The translations under genes were made by a program, and so were the position numbers. Positions 9,116-18,495 of a stretch of DNA of 64,000 nucleotides are shown one piece after another. Each line of letters opens with the position of its first letter. The first letter of the stretch is position 1. The DNA lies in NCBI GenBank assembly GCA_024742495.1, contig JANSYJ010000011.1, positions 18,032-82,031 on the forward strand, read 5' to 3'. This DNA comes from Bacteroidota bacterium (GTDB lineage Bacteria > Bacteroidota > Bacteroidia > Flavobacteriales > Schleiferiaceae). The notes below the pieces were generated by a model. The model did not search any database. It saw only the letters and a program-made list of their open reading frames with translations, and had not been told where the DNA came from.

Positions 9116-10122
9116 TGGAGCTCGGAAGCTTTTTAATTCTTGTGGGAATTAACTTTTTATTGATAAATCTTTTTTTCCGTTTAGCTGTTCGATGGAAAAT
9201 TGTTGATACCCCAAACGAACGCTCCTCTCATAAGAATATTACCATCCGCGGGGGAGGGATTGTAGTCCCTCTTGCTTGGCTCATTTATGCTGCTTGGAAT
9301 AACTTTGCAGAGCCCTATATTACTTTGGCCATTGTGTTAATAGCCATTATTAGCTTTGTGGATGATTTCAAACCACAGAAGCCACTAACCAGAGTTTTGG
9401 TTCATGTGACTGCGCTTTTGTTAGTCTATTATCAATTTGCCTTAATCCCTGAATTGGATTGGTTCTTCTTTGTTCCAGTGCTAATAGTAAGTATTGGCTT
9501 GTTAAATGCAGTAAATTTCATGGACGGAATCAATGGCATTAGCCTACTCTATTTCTTTGTTTTTTTAGCCTCTTGTGCCTTTGTTTCAGAGCAGTGGTTT
9601 GGTAGCAGCGAAGAATGGTGGTCTTTGAAAAATCCATACATATTCCTTTTTTCAGCTTTAATGGTTTTCGGGTTTTATAACCTTCGTGCCAAGGCTAAAA
9701 CTTTTGCAGGGGATGTAGGAAGTGTTTCTATCGGTTTCCTAATGATTGTGTTTTTAATTAATACTGGATTATCGCAAAACTCATCAAACCTTCAAAGCCA
9801 GTTCAATTTCTCATTTAATTGGAATTATATCTTTTTCTTAGCCATTTACGGCATAGACTCTATTTTAACCATTGCCCAACGATTATATCAAAGGGAAAAT
9901 ATATTTAAGGCCCACCGGTCACATTTATATCAACTCCTATGCAATGATCTAGCCTGGCCACACCTATTAGTTGCATTTATATACGCTGGTATTCAGTTAG
10001 CTTTTAATTTATATATCATATTTTGCCTTCCTCACTTGGGCTTGACCATCGGAATAACGGCCGTGTTGGCCTTGATTTATATCGTGATTAAAGTTCTTAT
10101 TCTCAAAACAAAGAAGGCCTGA
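9112..10122 (+). CDS. Undecaprenyl-phosphate sugar-1-phosphate transferase (WecA/WbpL-like)
   Basis: The 336-residue integral membrane protein has about ten hydrophobic helices and all main signatures of the MraY/WecA family. These are VDTPNERSSHK with a following RGGG, the Asp pair in SFVDDFKP, NFMDGINGIS, AGDVGSVSIGF and HRSHLYQLL. It transfers a sugar-1-phosphate, most likely an N-acetylhexosamine phosphate, to undecaprenyl phosphate and so starts repeat-unit assembly. The ATG at 9112 overlaps the preceding stop; a second ATG at 9115 is possible. The gene closes the glycosyltransferase operon. The following 237 bases to the wza gene contain no gene and only weak promoter-like matches. Confidence 0.88.
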   Translation: MMELGSFLILVGINFLLINLFFRLAVRWKIVDTPNERSSHKNITIRGGGIVVPLAWLIYAAWNNFAEPYITLAIVLIAIISFVDDFKPQKPLTRVLVHVTALLLVYYQFALIPELDWFFFVPVLIVSIGLLNAVNFMDGINGISLLYFFVFLASCAFVSEQWFGSSEEWWSLKNPYIFLFSALMVFGFYNLRAKAKTFAGDVGSVSIGFLMIVFLINTGLSQNSSNLQSQFNFSFNWNYIFFLAIYGIDSILTIAQRLYQRENIFKAHRSHLYQLLCNDLAWPHLLVAFIYAGIQLAFNLYIIFCLPHLGLTIGITAVLALIYIVIKVLILKTKKA

Positions 10123-10359
10123 TTCAGGAGTGAGAGAATCGTTAACAGGATCAAAAAATATATCAGTATTAATGACAAAGCCATCGCAATCGGATCAAAT
10201 CAAATGACCGCGTAAATCTCTGTTATTTCTAGGTACTATTTGCTTTCTTTGCACCGAGCAAGTCAATTGGTTTTTAGGTCATGAATAAAGTACTTAAGAA
10301 CTGTGCGTAGTCTCAACTTTACTTTGCTATACTTAGATGCATAGCTTTATTTAATTTTT

Positions 10360-11223
10360 ATGACCAAATTGAATATTCGTTTCTTTTCAAAGCCTAAACT
10401 TCAGGGAATACGTCTTAAAAGAAATTTTGGATCCAAGTTCACCAGTTTTAGCCTTTTGGCTATGTTTTTTTTACTTCAATCCTGTGTGCCGACCAAAAGG
10501 TTAGAATACCTACAGCATGGGGAATCTGGAAATAGGGAGTTTGACTTAAAAAGAAGCGATTACAAGGTTCAAAGGAATGACATCCTAAATATTTCTATTC
10601 GCACTTTCGATCCTGAAACAGCGAATTATTTCAACTTAACCAATGTTAACCAGAATAATATGTTTCAAGGAGGTGATATATTGTTCTACCTTCAAGGTTA
10701 TACAGTTGATTATACTGGAAACATCCAACTTCCAATTTTAGGGGATGTATACGTGGAGAACTTGGATATCAATGAAATCCAAGAGTTAATTGAAAAGGAG
10801 CTAACTGCTTTTTTTACTGATGAGGCAACTTTTGTAACCGTGCAATTAGCGGGTATACGTTTTTCTATAGTTGGAGAGGTAAACATGCCCGGGAAGTACG
10901 TCTTGTATCAAAACCAAGTTAATATTTTTGAGGCACTTGCTTCCGCCGGAGATATTTCCATGGTGGGTGATCGCAAGGAAGTAATGGTAATTCGTCAAGA
11001 TTCAAATGGTGTACATACCTATGAGCTTGATCTTACAGATGCAGAAGTCTTGGCCGAGGAAAATTTCTTCATCCAGCCCAATGACATAATAAATGTTAAG
11101 CCATTACCCCAGAAATCTTTGGGTATAGGAACGACGGGTTTTCAAACTTTCACACAAATTTTCTCGGTGGCCGTGTCCGCAATCACCTTGGTTATCGCTA
11201 TTAATAGTCTCAGTAACTCTTAA
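10360..11223 (+). CDS. Wza-like polysaccharide export lipoprotein
   Basis: The 287-residue protein has a basic N-terminus, a hydrophobic stretch and the lipobox LLQSC with Cys42, so it should be a lipoprotein. The polysaccharide-export domain follows (YKVQRNDILNISIRTFDPE), then a SLBB-type segment (SIVGEVNMPGKYVLYQNQVNIFEAL). The last ~25 residues are hydrophobic and could insert in the outer membrane, as in Wza. It would form the periplasmic and outer-membrane channel for capsule or exopolysaccharide. It is six bases upstream of the Wzc-like kinase gene, the usual pairing. An earlier in-frame start is not seen; the long basic leader before the lipobox is unusual and an internal start is possible. 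Confidence 0.88.
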   Translation: MTKLNIRFFSKPKLQGIRLKRNFGSKFTSFSLLAMFFLLQSCVPTKRLEYLQHGESGNREFDLKRSDYKVQRNDILNISIRTFDPETANYFNLTNVNQNNMFQGGDILFYLQGYTVDYTGNIQLPILGDVYVENLDINEIQELIEKELTAFFTDEATFVTVQLAGIRFSIVGEVNMPGKYVLYQNQVNIFEALASAGDISMVGDRKEVMVIRQDSNGVHTYELDLTDAEVLAEENFFIQPNDIINVKPLPQKSLGIGTTGFQTFTQIFSVAVSAITLVIAINSLSNS

Positions 11224-11229
11224 CTAATC

Positions 11230-13665
11230 ATGCAGGGTCAGAATAGTTCATTTCAAGATAATTCCTCTAATCAGGGAAGTGTTAGCCATGCAAAGGTTTC
11301 AGAAGATACTTTGGATGTAAAGCGATTGTTTTTTAGGGTTTTTGCTACCTGGCCGATTATATTGAGTTCAGTAGTTGTAGGCCTAATCATTGCATATTTT
11401 ATTAATCGATATGCTACACCAGTATATGAGGTAAAGGCAACCGTTATGATCGACTCTGAAACCTCAGGAGGAATGGAGTCGCTTATGTCCGCCGTTGGCT
11501 ATTACAATCCTAGGCTTGATTTTGAGAATGAGGTAGTCATTCTTAAAAGTAGAAGCTTGGCAGAGAAAACGCTCAAAGCACTACCCTTCGAATTGAGTTA
11601 CTTCGGCGAGGGCCGCATTAAAACAGCCGAATTATATCCCAATCCAGGATGGGTTCTGGAATACGACACTTTACACGAGCAAACCAATGGTAGTTATTCA
11701 GTTCTTTACCAGAACGGAAAATTTTTGGTTGATCCACCGTTTAGCTTAGACGGTAGTGATGAAAATAAACTAAGCCTAAAACCTGGTGAGTGGTTTACGA
11801 ATGCTGATGGTCGCTTTAGATTTACTTTAGTGGCTTCTGAAGATGAAATCGAAGAAGAACGCATTGAAGTAAAATGGCGATCAAAGGAGAGTTTGTTAAG
11901 AAAGTATCACAAATCCCTATCCGTATCTCCCACTTCCGAAGGTTCAGCGGCTATTGATATAACTATGGTGGGTGCTTCCGGTAGGAAGGTGCAGGACTAT
12001 ATAAATACATTAATAGCGCAGTACCAAAAATTCAACCTTAACAATAAAAATCAAGCAACTAAGAATGCCCTCAAATTTATTGGTAATGAGCTGATAAGTT
12101 TGCAGGACACCCTCAATAAGGTCGAGGGGATCTTAAAGCAATTCCAGTCCGAGAACCAAGCGATTAACCTAAGTGAAAAGGGCGCTCAACTATTCGAAAA
12201 CATTTTTACACTGGATCAGAGGATTTCTCAATTGAAAACCCAAAAACGTTTCTTAGAATACATTTCTGAAAAGAATAGGGAACGAGATATTACAGAACCC
12301 ATTCTAAACCCCATGGGAATTGAAGGTTTTGAAGAGGGGCTTTCAACTGGTATTGAGCAATTAAATTTTCTCATTGGAGAGCGAAATAAACTTCGTTTTG
12401 GACAATTAGAGAATAATCCGCGCCTAAAATTGGTCGACAGCCAAATTCTGCAAGTACGAGAAGGTTTGGAGGATAACATCGCATCCGTTGATCAGCAAAT
12501 ATCATTTCAGATTAAAAAACTGGAAGGAGAGCGAAACTTAATGGAATTAGCGGTGAGTGAACTGCCTAAAACTGAAATTGAATTGATTAAAATACGCCGC
12601 TTATATGATATTAATGAGGGCCTCTATTTGTTCTTGATGCAAAAAAAGGCAGAAACAGCCATTGTACTAGCTGGAAATACCCCGGATTCAAAGATCGTTG
12701 ATCCAGCTATAATTAATGATGTGCCTATTTCACCAACACCCGTTCGCACTTATGCATTAGCAGTGATTTTGGCATTTATTTTACCAATTGGATTTATTCT
12801 AATTACTGATTTCTTAGATAATAAAATCAGGACAAAGGAAGATGTTGAATCAATAACCTCAATGCCCATTGTTGCAATGATTGGTCATAGTGAGCGCAGT
12901 ACCAATCTCGTTGTTGCGGAGTATCCAAAGTCAAGTATAGCCGAATCGTTTAGGGCCCTTCGCTCTAATACTTCATTCTTGTCGCAAGGACAGCCTATTC
13001 AAACCATGCTTTTTACGTCCTCTATTGGTGGAGAAGGAAAAACCTTTATTTCCATTAATATGGCTTCTATTTTAGCTACTGCGGGTAAAAAGACCATTTT
13101 GGTAGGACTTGATTTAAGGAAACCCAAAATTTACAATGATTTCAATTTGAGTAATCAGATTGGAGTGAGCTCCGTCTTATCAGGGGCGATGGCGCCTAAA
13201 GATGCTATCCAAAAGGCAGAAGCGGTAGAAAACCTCTACATCATGCCTGCAGGACCAATACCTCCAAATCCCTCGGAAATGATTCTTAGTGACGCTTTTG
13301 ATGCCATGCACGAAGAACTGAAAAAGGAGTTTGATTACATCGTTTTCGATACGCCTCCAGTTGGCTTAGTGGCGGATACCTTCGAGCTAATCAAAAAAGT
13401 GGATTACAGCTTTTATGTTATTCGTCAAGGATATACAGACAAGCAGCTTCTAAGTTTTATTAATGACCGTTATGAGAACAAGTCAATTGGGAATATAGCC
13501 ATCGCTATAAACGACTTTACTGTTGCTAAGTCTTATGGCTACGGTTACGGTTATGGCTACGGCTATGGTTATGGCTACGGTTATGGCTATGGTTATGGCT
13601 ACGGCTACGGTTATGGCTCGGCTTACTACGGTGAAGAAGAGTCAGGGCGCTCTAAAAAGGCCTAA
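11230..13665 (+). CDS. Wzc-like chain-length determinant and BY-kinase
   Basis: The 811-residue protein combines a Wzz-type periplasmic domain with a cytoplasmic tyrosine kinase. Membrane segments lie at about 38-58 and 508-528 and flank a coiled-coil-rich periplasmic region. The kinase has the Walker A motif GGEGKT from about residue 600, an A' segment VGLDLRKPK near 628-636, and a Walker B FDTPPVGLVAD near 704-714. The C-terminus carries fourteen consecutive Tyr-Gly pairs (residues 769-796) followed by AYYG. This is an extreme version of the tyrosine cluster that BY-kinases autophosphorylate to control polymer length. With the Wza gene just upstream it forms the export machinery of this locus. 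Confidence 0.93.
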   Translation: MQGQNSSFQDNSSNQGSVSHAKVSEDTLDVKRLFFRVFATWPIILSSVVVGLIIAYFINRYATPVYEVKATVMIDSETSGGMESLMSAVGYYNPRLDFENEVVILKSRSLAEKTLKALPFELSYFGEGRIKTAELYPNPGWVLEYDTLHEQTNGSYSVLYQNGKFLVDPPFSLDGSDENKLSLKPGEWFTNADGRFRFTLVASEDEIEEERIEVKWRSKESLLRKYHKSLSVSPTSEGSAAIDITMVGASGRKVQDYINTLIAQYQKFNLNNKNQATKNALKFIGNELISLQDTLNKVEGILKQFQSENQAINLSEKGAQLFENIFTLDQRISQLKTQKRFLEYISEKNRERDITEPILNPMGIEGFEEGLSTGIEQLNFLIGERNKLRFGQLENNPRLKLVDSQILQVREGLEDNIASVDQQISFQIKKLEGERNLMELAVSELPKTEIELIKIRRLYDINEGLYLFLMQKKAETAIVLAGNTPDSKIVDPAIINDVPISPTPVRTYALAVILAFILPIGFILITDFLDNKIRTKEDVESITSMPIVAMIGHSERSTNLVVAEYPKSSIAESFRALRSNTSFLSQGQPIQTMLFTSSIGGEGKTFISINMASILATAGKKTILVGLDLRKPKIYNDFNLSNQIGVSSVLSGAMAPKDAIQKAEAVENLYIMPAGPIPPNPSEMILSDAFDAMHEELKKEFDYIVFDTPPVGLVADTFELIKKVDYSFYVIRQGYTDKQLLSFINDRYENKSIGNIAIAINDFTVAKSYGYGYGYGYGYGYGYGYGYGYGYGYGYGSAYYGEEESGRSKKA
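13534..13617 (+). repeat. Hexanucleotide repeat TAYGGY x14 coding (Tyr-Gly)14
   Basis: Fourteen consecutive six-base units of the form TA(T/C)GG(T/C) encode Tyr-Gly fourteen times near the end of the Wzc-like kinase. Units alternate between synonymous codons in no fixed order. The tract is therefore not a perfect microsatellite, although it could still gain or lose units by slippage without shifting the frame. Confidence 0.95.
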
Positions 13666-13819
13666 GCCAGAATCTAAAAGCCCATTCTAGAAGAATAGCC
13701 TCCCATCTTTTTAGGGAATTGCTTCTTTTTAGCACTTATGTGCATATTATTTTGTGCTGCTAAGTAGAAGTAGTGAAAGCTATATCTTAAATTTGAGAAG
13801 AAATCCAGAAAATTCTTCA

Positions 13820-14722
13820 ATGCGATATACATTAACCCACTTAAAAGAACTAGAAGCCGAGGCCATCTTCGTTATTCGCGAGGTCTTTGCACAGTTCGAA
13901 AATCCAGCCATTTTATTTAGTGGTGGAAAAGACTCAATTGTATTAACCCACTTAGCGAAGAAAGCGTTTTGGCCTTCTCGAATTCCTTTCCCACTGGTGC
14001 ATATTGATACCGGTCATAACTTCCCTGAAACTATGAAATTCAGAGATGATTTGGTTAAGGAACTAGGAGTGGAGCTAATTGTCGGTTCGGTTCAAAAATC
14101 GATCGATGATGGAGCAGTACGAGAGGAAACCGGTAAAAACGCTAGTCGCAATGCCCTCCAGACCGTTACATTATTAGACACCATAGAAGGTAATAATATC
14201 GATGCCGCTATGGGAGGCGCACGCCGTGATGAGGAGAAGGCCCGTGCTAAGGAACGGTTCTTTTCGCATCGTGATGACTTCGGTCAATGGGATCCCAAGA
14301 ACCAACGCCCAGAACTTTGGAATCTCTTTAACGGTCGTAAAAACATGGGTGAGCACTTTAGGGTTTTCCCTATTTCCAACTGGACAGAAATGGATGTTTG
14401 GCAGTATATCTTACATGAGAATATTGCGATACCAAGCCTCTACATTGCTCATGAGCGAGATGTCGTTCGTAGAAACAATACCTGGTTGCCAGTTTCCGAG
14501 TTTATTACGGTAGAAGAGAATGAAAAGGTGGAGCGTAAAATGATTCGCTTCCGCACCCTTGGAGATATCACTATCACTGGTGGTGATGAGTCAGAGGCAG
14601 ATACCCTAGAGAAAATTGTTCAAGAAGTAGCGGCAGCACGACAAACCGAACGTGGGAATCGCTCTGATGACAAAAGAGGAGAGACCGCCATGGAAGACCG
14701 CAAGAAACAGGGGTATTTCTAA
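13820..14722 (+). CDS. cysD: Sulfate adenylyltransferase subunit 2 (CysD)
   Basis: The 300-residue catalytic subunit of ATP sulfurylase converts sulfate and ATP to adenylyl sulfate and works with the GTPase CysN. The N-terminus YTLTHLKELEAEAIFVIREV matches the family. LFSGGKDSIV is the PP-loop near residue 33. HIDTGHNFPE, GGARRDEEKARAKER and FPISNWTEMDVW are further conserved blocks. The frame is open upstream to 13754, but the ATG at 13820 gives the normal family length and start. It lies about 150 bases after the Wzc gene and 20 bases before cysN. No PAPS reductase gene is nearby, so PAPS made from this product is more likely used for sulfation than for cysteine synthesis. Confidence 0.95.
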   Translation: MRYTLTHLKELEAEAIFVIREVFAQFENPAILFSGGKDSIVLTHLAKKAFWPSRIPFPLVHIDTGHNFPETMKFRDDLVKELGVELIVGSVQKSIDDGAVREETGKNASRNALQTVTLLDTIEGNNIDAAMGGARRDEEKARAKERFFSHRDDFGQWDPKNQRPELWNLFNGRKNMGEHFRVFPISNWTEMDVWQYILHENIAIPSLYIAHERDVVRRNNTWLPVSEFITVEENEKVERKMIRFRTLGDITITGGDESEADTLEKIVQEVAAARQTERGNRSDDKRGETAMEDRKKQGYF

Positions 14723-14742
14723 ACCAAACAAAGAGTATTGAA

Positions 14743-16008
14743 ATGAGCGATAATTATTTAGATATGCAATTACTCCGTTTTACCACCGCTGGAAGTGTGG
14801 ACGACGGAAAAAGTACTTTGATAGGCCGACTGCTTTTTGATTCAAAATCAATTTTTGAAGATCAATTAGAATCGGTGGAAGCCAGCAGTAAGAAAAGGGG
14901 AGTTGATCATGTTGACTTAGCCTTACTTACCGATGGTTTAAAGGATGAGCGTGAGCAAGGAATTACCATTGACGTAGCTTACCGCTACTTCGCTACCCCC
15001 AAGCGCAAATTTATTATAGCCGATACCCCAGGGCATATTCAGTATACCCGTAATATGGTAACTGGTGCTTCCACCGCTAACTTGGCGCTACTTTTAGTGG
15101 ATGCCCGCCATGGGGTGGTTGAGCAAACTTGCCGCCACTCCTTTATTGCCAGTTTATTACAAATACCTCATTTGGTTATTTGTATTAATAAAATGGATTT
15201 GGTTGATTACAGCGAAGAACGCTTTAATGAAATCGTGACGCAATACAAAGAGTTTGCCTCCAAGCTAAAAGTCAATGATATTCGTTTTGTGCCAATTTCA
15301 GCCCTTCATGGGGATAATGTGGTTAATCGGAGCACGAATACCGAATGGTACAATGGAGAAACATTACTTCATACTTTAGAAACCATTCATATTGATAGTG
15401 ATCAGGATCACGTGAATGCTAGATTTCCAGTGCAAACAGTAATCCGACCCAAAAGTGATGAGCATCACGACTTTAGAGGATATGCTGGCCGTGTGGCTGG
15501 AGGGATTTTTAAGCCGGGTGACCAAATAACAGTTTTACCAAGTGGCTTCGGATCTAAGATTAAATCTATCGAAACACTGGATGGACCAATCAAAGAGGCC
15601 TTTGCGCCAATGTCGGTTACCATTACCTTGGAGGATGATATTGATATCAGCAGAGGAGATATGATTGTACGCCCAAATAATCAGCCTCGAGCGGAACAAG
15701 ATTTAGATGTAATGCTATGCTGGTTAAACAATAAACCAGCACAACCAAGGGCCAAGTATACCCTAAGGCATACTACTAACGATGCACGATGCATGATTAA
15801 AGAAGTTCTTTACAAGGTCGACATTAATACACTTCATAGAATCGTAGAAGACAAGGAGATTACGATGAATGACATTGTAAGGGTGAAATTGCGTTCAACA
15901 AAACCCTTATTTGTTGATGAGTACAATGACAATAGAAATACAGGATCTATAATATTGGTAGATGAAGCTACAAATGAAACTGTGGCTGCCGGTATGATTA
16001 GAAGCTAA
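14743..16008 (+). CDS. cysN: Sulfate adenylyltransferase subunit 1, GTPase (CysN)
   Basis: The 421-residue EF-Tu-like GTPase drives ATP sulfurylase. Motifs are in order: AGSVDDGKSTLIGRLL (G1), the EREQGITIDVAYRYF switch I region, DTPGHIQYTRNM (G3) and CINKMD (G4). Two beta-barrel domains follow. There is no C-terminal APS-kinase domain, unlike fused CysNC proteins. The kinase is instead the separate cysC gene on the opposite strand, 97 bases away. The two genes converge on a shared terminator hairpin. Confidence 0.95.
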   Translation: MSDNYLDMQLLRFTTAGSVDDGKSTLIGRLLFDSKSIFEDQLESVEASSKKRGVDHVDLALLTDGLKDEREQGITIDVAYRYFATPKRKFIIADTPGHIQYTRNMVTGASTANLALLLVDARHGVVEQTCRHSFIASLLQIPHLVICINKMDLVDYSEERFNEIVTQYKEFASKLKVNDIRFVPISALHGDNVVNRSTNTEWYNGETLLHTLETIHIDSDQDHVNARFPVQTVIRPKSDEHHDFRGYAGRVAGGIFKPGDQITVLPSGFGSKIKSIETLDGPIKEAFAPMSVTITLEDDIDISRGDMIVRPNNQPRAEQDLDVMLCWLNNKPAQPRAKYTLRHTTNDARCMIKEVLYKVDINTLHRIVEDKEITMNDIVRVKLRSTKPLFVDEYNDNRNTGSIILVDEATNETVAAGMIRS

Positions 16009-16026
16009 TCAACTTATCTAATATAG

Positions 16027-16065
16027 AAAGAGCGCCTTCTTAACTCAGTTAAAAAGGCGCTCTTT
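16027..16065. terminator. Bidirectional rho-independent terminator
   Basis: A 12-bp perfect stem (AAAGAGCGCCTT at 16027-16038 with AAGGCGCTCTTT at 16054-16065) has an A-rich 5' side and a T run on the 3' side. An inner TTAACT/AGTTAA pairing extends it. It lies between convergent cysN and cysC and can stop transcripts from both strands. Confidence 0.9.
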
Positions 16066-16105
16066 TTTGTGTACCGTATTTAGGTCCAAAATCTGGTTGC
16101 TTTAT

Positions 16106-16699
16106 TCAAAGTTCTTGCTCCAAATAAACCATCAATTTATTTACGCCTTCCTCTACACTCATTTGATGGGTAGGGATTTTTATATGAGGGCTTTCCGGTT
16201 CTTCAAAAGGGGAGCTTATACCCGTAAAGTTTGATATTTCGCCTCTTCGCGCTTTGGCGTATAAACCCTTAACATCTCTTTTCTCGCATTCCTCAAGCGG
16301 GCAATTAACAAAGACTTCGATGTAATTAGATTCTCCAATTAGTTCCTTTACGCGCCTTCGTTCTTCCTCAAAAGGGGTAATAAAAGCGGTTAAGACAATC
16401 AGACCAGCATCAACCATTAGTTTTGCCACTTCACTAATTCGACGAATGTTCTCTTTGCGAGCTTCATCCGAAAAGTCCAGATCCGCGTTAAGCCCAGCAC
16501 GAATATTATCCCCATCTAGGATATAGGTTCTCTTGCCTTGTTCATGAAGCTTCCTTTCCAACTCAGAAGCAAGAGTAGATTTTCCTGATCCACTTAATCC
16601 AACGAACCAAATTGTTTTTCCTTGATGCCCATTTAGGCGTGCTCTATCCTGAGCATCTACCTGATGGTTATGAGGTATGATATGTAGCTTTTCTTTCAT
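16106..16699 (-). CDS. cysC: Adenylylsulfate kinase (CysC)
   Basis: The 197-residue kinase phosphorylates adenylyl sulfate to PAPS, the sulfate donor of sulfotransferases. It has the P-loop VGLSGSGKSTLA near residues 33-44, YILDGDNIRAGLN, FSDEARKENIRR, FITPFEEERRRV and VNCPLEECEKRDVKGLYAKAR, all family hallmarks. It lies nine bases downstream of the SLC13 permease gene and is last in the minus-strand run wbpD-wbpB-permease-cysC. This links sulfate uptake and activation physically to polysaccharide sugar genes. Confidence 0.95.
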   Translation of the reverse strand: MKEKLHIIPHNHQVDAQDRARLNGHQGKTIWFVGLSGSGKSTLASELERKLHEQGKRTYILDGDNIRAGLNADLDFSDEARKENIRRISEVAKLMVDAGLIVLTAFITPFEEERRRVKELIGESNYIEVFVNCPLEECEKRDVKGLYAKARRGEISNFTGISSPFEEPESPHIKIPTHQMSVEEGVNKLMVYLEQEL

Positions 16700-16708
16700 G
16701 GGGTGTAA

Positions 16709-18484
16709 CTAAGCGAGATATTTCATATAAAGATAAGTCAGAAGTATTGCGGCATAGAGAATACTTAGAATAAAGCCAAGCTTAAAGTAATCGAGAAATT
16801 TGTATTTGCCAATTTCAAGAACCATCAAATTGGTTTGATAGGCATAAGGGGTTATAAAGCTGCAAGAGGCGCCAAATGCTGTACTTAAGAACATTGCTTC
16901 ATAGCTAATTCCAGAAGTAATAGCCAGACTGTAGGCTATGGGGAACATGATTGAAACGGCGGCAATATTGGTTACGAAGGAAGTCAAAATCCAACTTGCT
17001 CCGAATATTACCGATATGGTAAATATGGGGCTCCATAGGCTGGCATTGGCGAAAACGGAATTTGTTATTAAGTCGGAAGCCCCCGTGTTAATTAGACTTT
17101 CGCCTAAACAAAGCGAGGAAAGCAGAATTATAAGCAAATCTAGGCTGACCACTTTAGTAATAAGGCCAGAGTAAACCATTTTGGTAGCTACCTGAACCGC
17201 CATTATTATCAGCAAGCATTCTAAGAAGTTGATTAAGCCAAAAGAGCTTAATAAAATTGACCCTATCGCCCCAAAGGCAAAAATAGCCTTAGATCGTAGC
17301 GGTAAACTTTCGTAGGACTCCAGCCGCTCTAAGATGATAAAGTCACCACTGTTGGTGTTTAACTCAATGAATCGCGGCCCGGCTGCAAGTAAAAGCACAT
17401 CGCCAACACGCAGGTTAATAGAACCAATTTTCCCCGACAATTTTTCCCCTTTGCGATGAATGCCGATAATGGCCGCATCAAACTTTTGACGAAAGCTAAT
17501 ATTTTTAGCTGTTTGCCGATCTAAAGTAGAATTTTGAGTGATGATCACTTCAACGTAGGAAGTGTTTTCAACCAGATTGAATTTATGGGTTTTAGCGAGT
17601 TCAAGCCCGGGCAGCTTATCGGTAAGTGAAGTTATTTGCTTGGTGTCTCCAGCGAAAAGCAAAACGTCCTCTTGTTCCAAAATCTCTGTTGGGGGCACAG
17701 GTGTTATATGCCGTTTGCCCCGAATTATTTCAGATAAGTAAAAGCCTTCTAGATTTCTAAGTTCAGCTTCTTCAATACTAAGGCCAGGATAAGTACTCTC
17801 CTTAGCAAGCCGCATTTCAATTAAATACTCCCTGCGGTTGCTTTCCGCTTCTACATCATCACCCTCATTTGAGCGGAGCATGCGTGGCGCTAAAAAGGCC
17901 AAGGCTAAAATGCCAACCACAGCAATCATGATTCCCGGTAAGGTGAAGTCGAAGAAACCAAGTGGCGCTAAACCGGCATCCTCAATTAAACCATTGAGCA
18001 AAAGGTTGGTTGAGGTTCCTATGAGGGTGATAACACCTCCCATTATCGCCGCGAAGGACAAGGGCATGAGCAACTTTGAAGGGTCAATTTTATTCGATTT
18101 CCCCCATTGATAAACGAAGGGAATCATAACATTAACCACCGGTGTATTATTCATAAATGCAGAAAGGAAGGCAACCGATCCGCCCAGCCGTATAATAAAG
18201 CCATTCGGACTCTTGACCTTGCTGAAGAGCTTGTTTAAGCCACCTATTAGGTCAAAACTTTCATTTATTCCGGCGGTAATTATAATCAGAAGGAAAATCT
18301 TACTGATAGAAGGATTACTGAAGCCCTCTAAAAAGTCTAAAGCGTTTACCGCTCCTACGATCATTAAAGCCGCGGCGGAAAAAAGGAATACCAAGGAAGT
18401 TTTATAGCGATCTAAAACTAAAACCCCGATCATAATAAAAATTATAATCAGGGTTGCTATGCTATGGTATTCTGGATTTATCAA
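16709..18484 (-). CDS. SLC13-family anion permease with RCK_C domains, probable sulfate importer
   Basis: The 591-residue membrane protein has a DASS/SLC13 layout. Hydrophobic helices before residue ~205 include the AFMNNTPVVNVMIPF and MGGVITLIGTSTNLLLNG motifs. A cytoplasmic insert at about 215-395 holds two TrkA-C-like domains. More helices follow, with SFVTNIAAVSIMFP and TPYAYQTNLMV. Proteins of this design (for example SLT/SAC1-like transporters) import sulfate. Placement 9 bases before cysC and convergent with cysDN supports sulfate as substrate, though other dicarboxylates or anions cannot be excluded. It begins 11 bases after the wbpB-like gene and is probably co-transcribed with it. 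Confidence 0.88.
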   Translation of the reverse strand: MINPEYHSIATLIIIFIMIGVLVLDRYKTSLVFLFSAAALMIVGAVNALDFLEGFSNPSISKIFLLIIITAGINESFDLIGGLNKLFSKVKSPNGFIIRLGGSVAFLSAFMNNTPVVNVMIPFVYQWGKSNKIDPSKLLMPLSFAAIMGGVITLIGTSTNLLLNGLIEDAGLAPLGFFDFTLPGIMIAVVGILALAFLAPRMLRSNEGDDVEAESNRREYLIEMRLAKESTYPGLSIEEAELRNLEGFYLSEIIRGKRHITPVPPTEILEQEDVLLFAGDTKQITSLTDKLPGLELAKTHKFNLVENTSYVEVIITQNSTLDRQTAKNISFRQKFDAAIIGIHRKGEKLSGKIGSINLRVGDVLLLAAGPRFIELNTNSGDFIILERLESYESLPLRSKAIFAFGAIGSILLSSFGLINFLECLLIIMAVQVATKMVYSGLITKVVSLDLLIILLSSLCLGESLINTGASDLITNSVFANASLWSPIFTISVIFGASWILTSFVTNIAAVSIMFPIAYSLAITSGISYEAMFLSTAFGASCSFITPYAYQTNLMVLEIGKYKFLDYFKLGFILSILYAAILLTYLYMKYLA

Positions 18485-18495
18485 TTAGGGCAGTT

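Noticed and set aside
10123..10359. Possible promoter upstream of the Wza gene
   Set aside because: TTTG-containing stretches exist, but none has both a good -7 element and a TTG at 19-20 bases, so no site is claimed.
13534..13617. Short regular repeats considered as a CRISPR or minisatellite
   Set aside because: The units are only six bases, have no spacers and are in frame inside the Wzc-like gene; no CRISPR array was found anywhere in the window.
14202..14513. Plus-strand 103-codon frame inside cysD
   Set aside because: It is an alternative frame of a strongly conserved gene and shows no protein-like features.
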